A DNA stretch of 46,619 bases from positions 1 through 46,619 of the forward strand of contig CAMDFK010000025.1 in NCBI GenBank assembly GCA_945897465.1, given 5' to 3'. Under the pieces are notes generated by a model. The model saw only the letters and a list, made by a program, of their open reading frames with translations, was not told where the DNA came from and made no database searches. This DNA comes from Limnohabitans sp. Rim8. Lineage in GTDB: Bacteria > Pseudomonadota > Gammaproteobacteria > Burkholderiales > Burkholderiaceae_C. Both the position numbers and the translations under genes were made by a program. Shown piece by piece: positions 31,775-40,819 of the stretch. Position 1 is the first letter of the stretch. Each line of letters begins with the position of its first letter.

Positions 31775-31796
31775 TTGACGTTGACGTAAACGTCAA
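31775..31796 (+). promoter_or_regulatory. Second copy of the operator, upstream of the thioesterase
   Basis: TTGACGTAAACGTCAA (31781–31796) with the same extra TTGACG half-site before it (31775–31780). Over 22 bp it differs from the first site at one base only. It lies 29 nt after the regulator stop and 16 nt before the thioesterase ATG, so binding would block or set transcription of the thioesterase–ivd genes. Confidence 0.75.
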
Positions 31797-31812
31797 TTAA
31801 AGTCCGTTTTTG

Positions 31813-32313
31813 ATGTCAAGCACTGGATGTGATGTGAGCACTGCCCCCTCTTCAGACCCGTCAAACCTTGCAGCCGGTGCGGCCCAAGACCGCGCGGCCC
31901 ATGAGCGCGTGGCGCTGAGCTTGGCCCGTCAGGGCATGATGAACCACTTGGGTGTGCGATTGCTGTCGGCCACCGTGGGGAGGGTCGAATTGGCAGTGCC
32001 CTACAGCGACAAAGTGACGCAGCAGCAAGGCGGTTTTCATGGCGGTGCCATTGGCGCGCTGGCGGACATCGCCGCCGGTTACGCGGCATTGACTGTGTCG
32101 CCAGAAGGCATGGAAGTCACCACGGTGGAATACAAGATCAATTTTCTCTCCAACTTTCAAGGCGGCGAGATTCGCGCCACCGGACGTGTCACCAAAGCGG
32201 GCAAACGCATCATCGTGACCAACGCCGAAGTGGTGCACATCAACGACAGCGGCCAACGCTCAGACTGTGCTGTGATGCAGTCGACCCTGGTGCCTGTGCC
32301 TAAAACTTACTAG
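31813..32313 (+). CDS. PaaI-type hotdog-fold thioesterase
   Basis: The product is 166 residues from ATG 31813; GTG 31834, preceded by GGATGTGAT, is an equally good start. The hotdog core shows QQGGFHGGAIGALADIAAGYAAL (the HGG motif of PaaI/YdiI-type acyl-CoA thioesterases) and VEYKINFLSNFQGGEIRATGRV. It would hydrolyse acyl-CoA esters, possibly relieving CoA trapping during leucine breakdown. It lies directly behind the second operator, ahead of ivd. Confidence 0.85.
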   Translation: MSSTGCDVSTAPSSDPSNLAAGAAQDRAAHERVALSLARQGMMNHLGVRLLSATVGRVELAVPYSDKVTQQQGGFHGGAIGALADIAAGYAALTVSPEGMEVTTVEYKINFLSNFQGGEIRATGRVTKAGKRIIVTNAEVVHINDSGQRSDCAVMQSTLVPVPKTY

Positions 32314-32327
32314 TTGTTTGGTCGTTC

Positions 32328-32360
32328 TGCCTTGGGTGCTCAGCGTGAAAACCCAAGGCA
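32328..32360 (+). other. Stem-loop after the thioesterase gene
   Basis: TGCCTTGGGT (32328–32337) pairs perfectly with ACCCAAGGCA (32351–32360), with a 13-nt loop. No T-run follows, so it is a weak terminator candidate; it could also be an RNA-stability element between the thioesterase and ivd. Confidence 0.5.
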
Positions 32361-32370
32361 ACTGCTCAAC

Positions 32371-32447
32371 CAACGCCAAACGCTAAACGCCAAACGCTCA
32401 ACGCTCAACGCTCAACGCTCAACGCTCAACGCTCAACGCTCAACGGA
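32371..32447 (+). repeat. Heptanucleotide tandem repeat upstream of ivd
   Basis: There are eleven consecutive 7-base units. The first four are degenerate (CAACGCC, AAACGCT, AAACGCC, AAACGCT), six are perfect CAACGCT (32399–32440), and the last, CAACGGA (32441–32447), runs into the ribosome binding site GGAGA that serves the ATG at 32454. The array occupies essentially the whole 5' leader of ivd. Unit number is likely to vary by slippage. Confidence 0.95.
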
Positions 32448-32453
32448 GAACCC

Positions 32454-33635
32454 ATGAACAACTTGCCCGGCCTGAATTTCCAACTCGGTGAAGACATCGA
32501 CGCCCTGCGCGACGCGGTGCGCGACTTTGCCCAAGCCGAAATCGCCCCCCGCGCGGCCGAGATCGACCGCAACGACCAGTTCCCGATGGACCTGTGGCGC
32601 AAGATGGGCGATCTGGGCGTGCTGGGCATCACCGTGGGTGAGGACTACGGCGGCGCCAACATGGGCTACTTGGCGCACATGATCGCGATGGAGGAAATCT
32701 CCCGTGCCAGCGCCTCCGTGGGCCTGAGCTACGGCGCGCACTCCAACCTGTGTGTCAACCAGATCAAGCGCAATGGCAATGAAGCCCAGCGCGCCAAATA
32801 CCTGCCCAAACTCATCAGCGGCGAGCATGTCGGTGCTTTGGCCATGTCCGAACCCGGCGCGGGCTCGGACGTGTTGAGCATGAAGCTCAAAGCCGAAGAC
32901 AAGGGCGGTTATTACCTGCTCAACGGCTCCAAGATGTGGATCACCAACGGCCCTGACGCCGATACCTTGGTGGTGTACGCCAAGAGCGAGCCCGAGCTGG
33001 GCGCGCGGGGTGTGACGGCCTTCCTGATCGAAAAAGGCATGAAGGGTTTCAGCATTGCGCAAAAACTCGACAAGCTGGGCATGCGCGGCAGCCACACGGG
33101 CGAGCTGGTGTTCAACAACGTCGAAGTGCCCGCTGAAAATATTTTGGGTGGCCTGAACAACGGCGCCAAGGTGCTGATGAGCGGTCTGGACTACGAGCGC
33201 GCTGTGCTGACTGGCGGTCCGCTGGGCATCATGCAGTCCGTCATGGACAACGTGATCCCCTACATCCACGACCGCAAGCAGTTTGGCCAAAGCATTGGCG
33301 AGTTCCAACTCATCCAGGGCAAAGTGGCCGACATGTACACCGTGCTGCAGGCCGGCCGCTCATTTGCCTACACCGTGGCCAAAAACCTCGACCTGCTGGG
33401 TGCCGAGCATGTGCGCCAGGTGCGCAAGGACTGCGCCTCGGTCATCCTCTGGACCGCCGAAAAAGCCACTTGGATGGCGGGCGAGGGCGTGCAGATTTTT
33501 GGTGGCAACGGCTACATCAACGAATACCCGCTGGGCCGTTTGTGGCGCGACGCCAAGCTGTACGAGATCGGCGCGGGCACCAGCGAGATTCGCCGCATGC
33601 TGATTGGCCGCGAGCTGTTTGCCGAAACTTGCTGA
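32454..33635 (+). CDS. liuA: Isovaleryl-CoA dehydrogenase
   Basis: This FAD enzyme oxidises isovaleryl-CoA to 3-methylcrotonyl-CoA in leucine catabolism. The 393-residue product has the acyl-CoA dehydrogenase domains: [20 protein letters not shown] (FAD/substrate loop), [18 protein letters not shown], and the C-terminal helical domain with [19 protein letters not shown] and [18 protein letters not shown]. The usual C-terminal catalytic Glu is replaced by Gly in EIGAGTSE, and a glutamate is found at E248 in GLDYERAVL. This is the diagnostic isovaleryl-CoA dehydrogenase pattern. Start ATG follows GGAGA placed at the end of the heptad repeat. Confidence 0.95.
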   Translation: MNNLPGLNFQLGEDIDALRDAVRDFAQAEIAPRAAEIDRNDQFPMDLWRKMGDLGVLGITVGEDYGGANMGYLAHMIAMEEISRASASVGLSYGAHSNLCVNQIKRNGNEAQRAKYLPKLISGEHVGALAMSEPGAGSDVLSMKLKAEDKGGYYLLNGSKMWITNGPDADTLVVYAKSEPELGARGVTAFLIEKGMKGFSIAQKLDKLGMRGSHTGELVFNNVEVPAENILGGLNNGAKVLMSGLDYERAVLTGGPLGIMQSVMDNVIPYIHDRKQFGQSIGEFQLIQGKVADMYTVLQAGRSFAYTVAKNLDLLGAEHVRQVRKDCASVILWTAEKATWMAGEGVQIFGGNGYINEYPLGRLWRDAKLYEIGAGTSEIRRMLIGRELFAETC

Positions 33636-33681
33636 GCTGGCGCGGCATTGAGCGGTAGGCCAGTCCAGCGACAATCCCACC

Positions 33682-34338
33682 ATGACCACATCACTGCAAC
33701 ACCTCTTGGACAACAACCGACAATGGTCGGTGCGCATGGTGCGCGATGACCCGGCGTTCTTCACCCGCTTGGCCAACCAGCAAACGCCCAAATACTTGTG
33801 GATCGGTTGCTCCGACAGCCGCGTGCCCGCCAACCAGATCACCGGGCTGGATCCGGGCGAGGTGTTTGTCCACCGCAACGTGGCCAACGTGGTGGTGCAC
33901 TCTGACCTGAACGCCTTGTCGGTCATCCAGTACGCGGTCGACGCCCTCAAGGTCGAGCACATCATGGTGGTGGGGCATTACGGTTGTGGCGGCGTGCTGG
34001 CCACGCTGCGGGGCATGCGTGTGGGTTTGGCCGACAACTGGCTGCGCCATGTACACGATGTCAAGGTGCGCCACCGCCGCCGCCTGGACCACCTGCCCGT
34101 GCTGGCGCAGGAAGACGCCCTGTGCGAGATGAATGTGATCGAGCAGGTGGGCAACGTGGCCCTGACCAACGTGGTGCAAGACGCTTGGGCACGCGGTCAA
34201 AAGCTCAGCGTGCACGGTTGGTGTTATGGCATCAAAGACGGCTTGGCCAAGGATTTGGGTGTCAGCATGAGCGGCAGTCACGAGGTGGTGGATGTGTTCC
34301 GCAGCGCTTTCAAGCGTTACCCGCGCGGCGGTCTGTGA
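33682..34338 (+). CDS. can: Beta-class carbonic anhydrase
   Basis: The 218-residue enzyme hydrates CO2 to bicarbonate. Zinc ligands are C43 (GCSDSRVPA), H99 and C102 (GHYGCGG); the catalytic D45/R47 dyad is present. Length is normal for bacterial Can. The gene lies between isovaleryl-CoA dehydrogenase and thiolase, 46 nt after the former. Bicarbonate is a substrate of the methylcrotonyl-CoA carboxylase whose beta subunit is encoded further along the window, so a supply role is plausible (inference). Confidence 0.93.
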   Translation: MTTSLQHLLDNNRQWSVRMVRDDPAFFTRLANQQTPKYLWIGCSDSRVPANQITGLDPGEVFVHRNVANVVVHSDLNALSVIQYAVDALKVEHIMVVGHYGCGGVLATLRGMRVGLADNWLRHVHDVKVRHRRRLDHLPVLAQEDALCEMNVIEQVGNVALTNVVQDAWARGQKLSVHGWCYGIKDGLAKDLGVSMSGSHEVVDVFRSAFKRYPRGGL

Positions 34339-34438
34339 AGACGTGCACGCCTGTGCTCAGTTCAGATCATCTGGTTTATTTATTTCTCTGAGCCCGTAGC
34401 GCAAAGTAGAGTTTCCTTTCAATTTTCTGGAGAAAACC

Positions 34439-35620
34439 ATGTCCGACCCCATCGTCATCGTCAGCGCTGCCCGCACCCCCATGGGCAGCTTCCAGGGCGA
34501 CTTTTCTGCGCTGGCCGCCCACGACCTGGGTGGTGCCGCCATCCAAGCCGCTGTCGAGCGCGCAGGCATCAGCTCTGAAATGGTCACCGAAGTGCTGTTT
34601 GGCAACTGCCTGATGGCCGGTCAGGGCCAGGCTCCGGCACGCCAGGCCGGCTTCAAGGGCGGTTTGCCCAAGAGCGCCGGTGCCGTCACTTTGTCCAAGA
34701 TGTGCGGCTCGGGCATGCGCGCGGCCATGTTCGCGCACGACATGCTGGTGGCCGGCACACACGATGTGTTGGTGGCGGGTGGCATGGAAAGCATGACCAA
34801 TGCGCCTTACCTGATGCTCAAGGGCCGTGGCGGCTACCGCATGGGCCACGACCGCATCTTTGACCACATGATGCTCGACGGCCTGGAAGACGCTTACGAG
34901 CCCGGCCGCAGCATGGGCACCTTTGGCGAAGACTGCGCCGCCAAATACAGTTTCACCCGCGCCGAGCAAGACCACTTTGCCACCACCAGCGTGCAGCGTG
35001 CCAAGGCCGCCACCGAGTCGGGCGCCTTTGCCACCGAAATCACACCCGTGACGGTGAAAGACCGCAGCGGAGAACGTGTGGTGTCCATCGATGAAGGCCC
35101 GGGCAAAGTCAAGCTTGACAAAATCAGCAGCCTCAAGCCCGCCTTCAAGAAAGACGGCACCATCACCGCCGCCAGCAGCTCGTCCATCAACGACGGCGCG
35201 GCGGCCATGGTGTTGATGCGCGAGAGCACCGCCGCCAAATTGGGCTGCAAGCCCTTGGCCCGCATCGTGAGCCACGCCACCCATGCGCAAGAGCCCGAGT
35301 GGTTCGCCACCGCCCCAGTGGGCGCGACCCAAAAGGCACTGGCCAAAGCGGGCTGGAAGGTCGAAGACGTGGACCTGTGGGAAGTCAACGAAGCCTTTGC
35401 CGTGGTGCCCATGGCGCTCATGAAAGAGCTGAACGTGTCGCACGACAAGGTCAATGTGAACGGTGGCGCTTGCGCCCTGGGTCACCCGATTGGCGCGTCC
35501 GGTGCCCGCATCATGGTCACACTGATCCATGCGCTCAAAGCCCGTGGCCTCAAGAAGGGCCTGGCCACGCTGTGCATCGGTGGTGGCGAAGGCACCGCAG
35601 TGGCGCTGGAATTGGTCTGA
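34439..35620 (+). CDS. atoB: Acetyl-CoA C-acetyltransferase (thiolase)
   Basis: The 393-residue thiolase cleaves acetoacetyl-CoA to two acetyl-CoA, or runs in reverse. Active-site residues are C89 (LSKMCGSGMRA), H349 (ALGHPIGASGAR) and C379 (LCIGGGEGTA); NEAFA is also present. It would take acetoacetyl-CoA from the last step of leucine degradation. CTGGAGAAAACC provides the binding site. A 100-nt gap before it shows no operator palindrome, so it may be transcribed from upstream or from its own promoter. Confidence 0.93.
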   Translation: MSDPIVIVSAARTPMGSFQGDFSALAAHDLGGAAIQAAVERAGISSEMVTEVLFGNCLMAGQGQAPARQAGFKGGLPKSAGAVTLSKMCGSGMRAAMFAHDMLVAGTHDVLVAGGMESMTNAPYLMLKGRGGYRMGHDRIFDHMMLDGLEDAYEPGRSMGTFGEDCAAKYSFTRAEQDHFATTSVQRAKAATESGAFATEITPVTVKDRSGERVVSIDEGPGKVKLDKISSLKPAFKKDGTITAASSSSINDGAAAMVLMRESTAAKLGCKPLARIVSHATHAQEPEWFATAPVGATQKALAKAGWKVEDVDLWEVNEAFAVVPMALMKELNVSHDKVNVNGGACALGHPIGASGARIMVTLIHALKARGLKKGLATLCIGGGEGTAVALELV

Positions 35621-35623
35621 AGG

Positions 35624-36301
35624 ATGCCGACGGTCCTGCTCATCGGCGCGTCTCGCGGCATCGGTTTTGAACTGGCACGCCAGTTCATCGACCACGGCGC
35701 GCGTGTGATTGCCACCGCCCGATCGGACGAGGGCGTGGCGCGTCTCAAGGCGCTGGGCGCTCAAACTTTGCTTTTGGATGTGGCCAATCCGGCCAGCAAC
35801 TCGGGCCTGTCTTGGCAACTCGACGGCGAGAAGATCGATCTCGCCATTTATGTGGCGGGTGCGATGGACCGCGCCAGTGCCAACACGCCGCCGACCCGCG
35901 ACAGCTTTGACGCGGTCATGCACACCAACGTGATGGGCGCGATGCAGGTCATTCCTCAGATCGTGCCCATGGTGCAAGAGGCCCAAGGCGTGATCGCCTG
36001 CATCAGCTCCATCATGGGCAGCCAACAAGGGACCACCAGCGGCAACGCCGCGCTTTACCGCGTGAGCAAGGCCGCGCTCAACATGGTGGTGCGATGCACC
36101 CAGGCCGAGCAGCCGGACATCACCGTGCTGGCCATCCATCCCGGCTGGGTGCAGACCGACATGGGCGGACCCACGGCACCGCTGACGCCTGAGCAAAGCG
36201 CGAGCAGCTTGCGCCAGACGCTGAGCCAAGTGCTTGAACAACACGACCCCAAACACCGTGGCGCATTCTTGAACCATGACGGCAGCACGCTGCCTTGGTG
36301 A
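35624..36301 (+). CDS. Short-chain dehydrogenase/reductase
   Basis: The 225-residue SDR has the nucleotide-binding motif GASRGIGFELARQF near the N-terminus, the structural YVAGAM (variant of NNAG), the catalytic serine region ISSIMGS and YRVSKAAL (Y-x-x-x-K). C-terminal features (HPGWVQTDMGG) resemble the C-factor-like SDR group. The substrate is unknown. It starts 3 nt after the thiolase stop with the binding site inside the thiolase end, so the two are co-translated. Confidence 0.88.
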   Translation: MPTVLLIGASRGIGFELARQFIDHGARVIATARSDEGVARLKALGAQTLLLDVANPASNSGLSWQLDGEKIDLAIYVAGAMDRASANTPPTRDSFDAVMHTNVMGAMQVIPQIVPMVQEAQGVIACISSIMGSQQGTTSGNAALYRVSKAALNMVVRCTQAEQPDITVLAIHPGWVQTDMGGPTAPLTPEQSASSLRQTLSQVLEQHDPKHRGAFLNHDGSTLPW

Positions 36302-36321
36302 ACCCACAAAGAAAGACCGAC

Positions 36322-37449
36322 ATGCTGCTGACCCCCGACCAGGAAATGATCCGTGACGCCGTGCGCGATTTTGCCCAGCGCGAGCTGTGGCCCCATGCCG
36401 CCGAGTGGGACAAGAAGCACCACTTTCCCAAACAAGCACACAAAGGCCTGGCCGAGCTGGGGGCGTATGGCATTTGTGTGCCCGAGGAACTGGGTGGCGC
36501 AGGTCTGGACTATGTGACGCTGGCGCTGGTGCTCGAAGAAATCGCTGCCGGTGACGGCGGTGTCAGCACCACCATCAGCGTGACCAACTGCCCTGTCAAC
36601 GCCATCTTGATGATGTACGGTAACGCCGCGCAAAAAGCGCAGTGGCTCACGCCGCTGGCCCAAGGCCAGATGCTGGGTGCGTTTTGCCTGACCGAGCCGC
36701 ATGTGGGCTCGGACGCCTCGGCCCTGCGCACCACGGCCGTCAAAGACGGCGACGAGTACGTCATCAACGGCGTCAAGCAGTTCATCACCAGCGGCCAGCA
36801 TGGCGACGTGGCGGTGGTGATTGCCGTGACCGACAAAGGCGCAGGAAAGAAAGGCATGAGCGCCTTTTTGGTGCCCACCAGCGCCCCGGGTTATGTGGTG
36901 GCGCGCCTGGAGGACAAGCTGGGCCAGCACAGCAGCGACACCGCACAGATCAATTTTGACAATTGCCGTATCCCCGCTGAGAACTTGATCGGCCAAGAGG
37001 GTGAGGGCTACAAGATCGCCCTGTCGTCTTTGGAGGGCGGGCGCATCGGCATTGCCGCGCAGAGTCTGGGCATGGCCCGCAGCGCGCTCGATGTGGCCAT
37101 CGACTACGCTAAGCAGCGAGAGAGCTTTGGCACGTCCATCTTCAACCACCAGGCCGTGGGTTTTCGTTTGGCCGACTGCGCCACCCAACTCGAAGCGGCA
37201 CGCCAGCTGATCTGGCACGCGGCCAGCTTGCGCGACGCGGGCCGCCCTTGCCTGAAAGAAGCGGCCATGGCCAAGCTGTTTGCCAGCGAAGCTGCAGAAA
37301 TGGTGTGCTCCGCCGCCATCCAGACCTTGGGGGGCTACGGCTATGTGAGCGACTTTCCAGTCGAGCGCATCTACCGCGATGTGCGCGTATGCCAGATTTA
37401 CGAAGGCACCAGCGACGTGCAGAAAATCATCATCCAGCGCGCGCTTTGA
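36322..37449 (+). CDS. Acyl-CoA dehydrogenase
   Basis: The 375-residue FAD enzyme is of short/medium-chain type, with FCLTEPHVGSDASALRT, the QTLGGYGYVSDFPVERIYRDVRV block and the C-terminal catalytic E361 in QIYEGTSDVQKI. This differs from the isovaleryl-CoA enzyme upstream, where the base lies elsewhere, so the two act on different chains. Start ATG 36322 was preferred to TTG 36295, which would overlap the SDR end. It may serve butyryl-, 2-methylbutyryl- or isobutyryl-CoA; the sequence alone does not decide. Confidence 0.9.
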   Translation: MLLTPDQEMIRDAVRDFAQRELWPHAAEWDKKHHFPKQAHKGLAELGAYGICVPEELGGAGLDYVTLALVLEEIAAGDGGVSTTISVTNCPVNAILMMYGNAAQKAQWLTPLAQGQMLGAFCLTEPHVGSDASALRTTAVKDGDEYVINGVKQFITSGQHGDVAVVIAVTDKGAGKKGMSAFLVPTSAPGYVVARLEDKLGQHSSDTAQINFDNCRIPAENLIGQEGEGYKIALSSLEGGRIGIAAQSLGMARSALDVAIDYAKQRESFGTSIFNHQAVGFRLADCATQLEAARQLIWHAASLRDAGRPCLKEAAMAKLFASEAAEMVCSAAIQTLGGYGYVSDFPVERIYRDVRVCQIYEGTSDVQKIIIQRAL

Positions 37450-37496
37450 GCGAAAAATAGCCCTTTTGAGCCACAGCTCACGTATCATCCCGCCCC

Positions 37497-38888
37497 ATGA
37501 ACATCATCATCCTGGGCGCTGGCCGTGTGGGCGAAAGCGTCGCTGAAAGCCTGGTTTCCGAGCAAAACGACATCACCGTCATCGACCAGGACCCTGCACG
37601 ACTGCGGTTGCTTGAAGAGCGCCTGGACCTGCGTGGCGTGGTGGGCAACGGCATTCAGCCTTCGGTGTTGCGCGAAGCCGGGGCCAAAGATGCCGACATG
37701 GTGATTGCCTGCGCGGCGGCCGACGAGTCCAACCTGGTGGTTTGCAAGATCGCCCACGATGTATTCAACGTGCCCACCACCATCGCACGCCTGCGTTCGC
37801 CCGAGTTCAACGAGGGCGACGAGTTGCTGGGCAAGTCCGGTTTTGCGGTGGACCATGTGATCTGCCCCGAAGAGTCGGTGATGCGCTACATCGAGCAGCT
37901 CATTGAATACCCTGAGGCCTTGCAGGTGCTGGAATTTGCTGAGGGCCGTGTCAGCCTGATTGTGGTGCGTGCTGCGGCCGACAGCCTGCTGGTGAACCAC
38001 ACCATCGCCGAGTTTCGCGACCGCTTGCCGCATGCCGAGATGCGCGTGGTGGCCTTGTACCGACAGGACGCGCTGGTGGACGCCTTGCCTGAGACCCGCA
38101 TCCTGCCCGGTGATGAGGTCTTCGTGTTGGCCGATACCGCCAAGATCCGCATTGTCCTGGCCGGTATCCACAAGACCGACAAACCCGTGCAACGCCTGAT
38201 GCTGGCCGGTGGCGGCAAAGTGGGTTTACGCCTGGCGCGCATCTTGGCCGACACCTATGACGTGAAGTTGATCGAGCGTGACAAAAAGCGCTGTGAATAC
38301 TTGGCCAGCCAGTTGCCGTCGAGCATGCTGATCCTGAATGGCGACGGCGCTGATGAAGACCTGTTGCACGAAGAAAACGTGGGCGAGATGGATCTGTTTC
38401 TGGCGCTGACCAGCGACGACGAAGACAACATCATGTCGGCCATGCTGGCCAAGCGCATGGGCGCGCGTCGTGTCATGGCCCTGATCAACCGCCGAGCCTA
38501 TGCCGACATGATGCAAGGCAGCACGATTGACATCGCGATCTCGCCTGCGCAAACCGTGATCGGCGAATTGCTGGCGCACTTGCGCCGTGGCGATGTGGCG
38601 GCGGTGCACAGCCTGCGCCGGGGCGCGGCCGAAGCCTTGGAGGGTATTGCGCGCGGCGACATCAAGACCTCCAAGTTGGTGGGGCGGCGTGTCGAAGAAG
38701 TCAAATTGCCCCCAGGCGTGAGCATGGGGGCCATTGTGCGCGGCGAGGGTAAAAAATCCGAAGTGCTGATGCCGCACCACGACACCTTGATCGAAGCCGA
38801 TGACCACATCATCTTGTTCATTCCCAACAAGCGCGATGTGCGGGCGGTGGAAAAACTCTTTCAGGTCAGCGCGACCTTTTTTGGCTGA
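37497..38888 (+). CDS. trkA: Trk potassium uptake, NAD-binding peripheral subunit TrkA
   Basis: TrkA is the cytoplasmic regulatory ring of the TrkH channel. The 463-residue product has two tandem RCK units: the first Rossmann fold starts IIILGAGRVGESVAESL, and the second follows LAGGGKVGLRLARILADTYDVKLIERD. TrkA-C domains follow each (for example near 145–220, and the C-terminal MGAIVRGEGKKSEVLMPHHDTLIEADDHIILF). A TATCAT hexamer lies 8 nt before the ATG with no binding site. The stop shares a base with the trkH ATG. Confidence 0.95.
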   Translation: MNIIILGAGRVGESVAESLVSEQNDITVIDQDPARLRLLEERLDLRGVVGNGIQPSVLREAGAKDADMVIACAAADESNLVVCKIAHDVFNVPTTIARLRSPEFNEGDELLGKSGFAVDHVICPEESVMRYIEQLIEYPEALQVLEFAEGRVSLIVVRAAADSLLVNHTIAEFRDRLPHAEMRVVALYRQDALVDALPETRILPGDEVFVLADTAKIRIVLAGIHKTDKPVQRLMLAGGGKVGLRLARILADTYDVKLIERDKKRCEYLASQLPSSMLILNGDGADEDLLHEENVGEMDLFLALTSDDEDNIMSAMLAKRMGARRVMALINRRAYADMMQGSTIDIAISPAQTVIGELLAHLRRGDVAAVHSLRRGAAEALEGIARGDIKTSKLVGRRVEEVKLPPGVSMGAIVRGEGKKSEVLMPHHDTLIEADDHIILFIPNKRDVRAVEKLFQVSATFFG

Positions 38889-40351
38889 TGTTCAAGACCT
38901 TTTTCCCCGTGCTGTCGCTGATGGCACGCATCCTGATCGCGTTTTCGGTCGCCTTTTTGGTGCCCGGCATCTGGGCCTGGTTTGAAGACCACCATGACCT
39001 GCAGTGGATTTGGCTGGCCGGTTTTGGCCTGACGGCCGTCAGCGGCTTGGTGCTGGCGGCGGTCACCCAGCAGCACCGGCGGGAGCTGAAGACCAAAGAT
39101 GGCTTCTTGCTGGTCAACCTGGTGTGGTTGGTGTTGCCCGCTTACTCGGCCTTGCCCCTCATGTTTTTGGTGCCCGAGATCACTTGGTTCAAGGCTTACT
39201 TTGAGGCCATGAGCGCCTTGACTGCCACCGGGGCCACGGCCTTGTCAGGGCTCGACCAATTGCCGGTGTCGGTCAACATCTGGCGTTGCTTTTTGCAGCT
39301 TATCGGTGGACTGGGCATCATGCTGCTGGTGGTGGCGGTGCTGCCCATGTTGGGTTTGGGTGGCATGCAGCTCTATAAAACCGAAACGCCTGGCCCCATG
39401 AAAGACACCAAGTTCACCCCCCGCATTGCCGAGACGGCTCGCGGCCTGTGGGGCGTGTACTTTTTGTTTTCGGGCGCGTGCCTACTGGCTTACCGCTGGG
39501 CCGGAATGAGCTGGGCCGATGCCTTCATGCACATGTGCACCACCATGGGTCTGGGCGGTTTTTCGTCGTACGACGCCAGCTTTGGACACTTCAACTCGCC
39601 CATGATCGAGTGGGTCGCCATCGTGTTCATGACCCTGGCAGGCATCAGCTTTGTGCGCTACTTTGTTGTCTTGCGCAGCCGCTCCATCCTGCCCATCACC
39701 AACGATCGCGAGATCCGCACGTACTTGGGAGTCTTGTTGGCTTCTACCTTGCTGGTGATGGCTTTGCTCGTGGTTCATGGTGTGTATGACGACGGGCTGG
39801 AGGCCTTGCGCATCAGCGCTTTCCATGTGGTGTCTATGGCCACCACCACCGGCTATGCCGCCACCGATTACGCGCAGTGGCCGGTGTTTGCGCCCATCTT
39901 GTTGATGTTTCTGGGTTGTTTTGCATCGTGCGCAGGCTCCACGGGCGGCGGCATCAAGATGGTGCGCATGGTATTGTTGGTCAAACAAGCGCGACGTGAG
40001 CTGGTGCGCATCATCCACCCCCGTGTCATCAACCCGGTCACGCTGGGCGGTGCCGTGATCCCGATGTCGGTCATGACGGCGGTGCTGGGCTTCATGCTCA
40101 TTTACGGCGGTGCCACCATGGGTCTGAGCATGCTGCTTTTGCTCAGCGGCATGGACATCGTGACCGCGTTCTCGGCCGTCATCGCTACAGTCAACAACAT
40201 CGGCCCTGGTTTGGGGCAGGTCGGTCCGTCTGGGAATTACGGCGGCCTGAACCCCTTCCAGCTGGGTGTTTTGAGCTTTGCCATGTTGCTGGGCCGACTG
40301 GAGCTGCTGTCGGTGTTGGTCTTGTTCAGCTCGCATTTCTGGCGCAAATAA
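38888..40351 (+). CDS. trkH: Trk potassium uptake, membrane channel subunit TrkH
   Basis: The 487-residue membrane protein has about ten hydrophobic segments and the selectivity-filter type repeats of the Trk/Ktr family (for example SALTATGATALSGLD, CTTMGLGGFSSYDASFGHF, MATTTGYAATDYAQW and TVNNIGPGLGQVGPSGNYGGL). It forms the K+ pore with TrkA. The start ATG 38888 overlaps the trkA stop as TGATG. The protein ends with LVLFSSHFWRK, the usual TrkH C-terminus. Confidence 0.95.
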   Translation: MFKTFFPVLSLMARILIAFSVAFLVPGIWAWFEDHHDLQWIWLAGFGLTAVSGLVLAAVTQQHRRELKTKDGFLLVNLVWLVLPAYSALPLMFLVPEITWFKAYFEAMSALTATGATALSGLDQLPVSVNIWRCFLQLIGGLGIMLLVVAVLPMLGLGGMQLYKTETPGPMKDTKFTPRIAETARGLWGVYFLFSGACLLAYRWAGMSWADAFMHMCTTMGLGGFSSYDASFGHFNSPMIEWVAIVFMTLAGISFVRYFVVLRSRSILPITNDREIRTYLGVLLASTLLVMALLVVHGVYDDGLEALRISAFHVVSMATTTGYAATDYAQWPVFAPILLMFLGCFASCAGSTGGGIKMVRMVLLVKQARRELVRIIHPRVINPVTLGGAVIPMSVMTAVLGFMLIYGGATMGLSMLLLLSGMDIVTAFSAVIATVNNIGPGLGQVGPSGNYGGLNPFQLGVLSFAMLLGRLELLSVLVLFSSHFWRK

Positions 40352-40387
40352 AACGGGTATTTTTCACGTCAAAACAAGGAGACACAC

Positions 40388-40819
40388 ATGCCCATCACCA
40401 AAGGTTTCCAAGTCCTCGTCGAAGAGGCCATGGCCCAGGTCACCACGCACAGCGTGGCCGAGGTGCAAGCGCGCCTGGCCGACCCTGCCGTGCAAATCGT
40501 GGACATCCGCGACCCGCGTGAGCTCGAGCGCGATGGCACCGTGCCCGGCGCTTTGCTCGCGCCGCGGGGCATGCTTGAATTCTGGGTGGACCCGGCCTCA
40601 CCCTACTTCAAACCGGTGTTCGCGGACGAGAGCAAGCAATTCATCCTGTTTTGCGGCGCAGGCTGGCGCAGCGCCCTTGCCACCAAAACCCTGCAAGACA
40701 TGGGCATGACCAATGTGGCCCATATCGACGGCGGTTTCTCGGCCTGGAAAAAAGCAGCGGCGCCCATCGCCACCATGGAGCAGCACAAAGCCGAAAGCGC
40801 GGCGCGCAAAAGCGCTTGA
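40388..40819 (+). CDS. Rhodanese-like sulfurtransferase
   Basis: The 143-residue single-domain rhodanese has the active-site cysteine C89 in [11 protein letters not shown], the N-terminal [10 protein letters not shown] motif and the C-terminal [12 protein letters not shown] (typical GG-x-x-AW). It transfers sulfane sulfur to thiophilic acceptors; the physiological partner is unknown. AAGGAG gives a strong binding site. The stop shares a base with the following ychJ-like ATG. Confidence 0.92.
   Translation: MPITKGFQVLVEEAMAQVTTHSVAEVQARLADPAVQIVDIRDPRELERDGTVPGALLAPRGMLEFWVDPASPYFKPVFADESKQFILFCGAGWRSALATKTLQDMGMTNVAHIDGGFSAWKKAAAPIATMEQHKAESAARKSA

Noticed and set aside
32371-32447. CRISPR-like repeats
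   Set aside because: The units are contiguous 7-mers without spacers, so this is a microsatellite.
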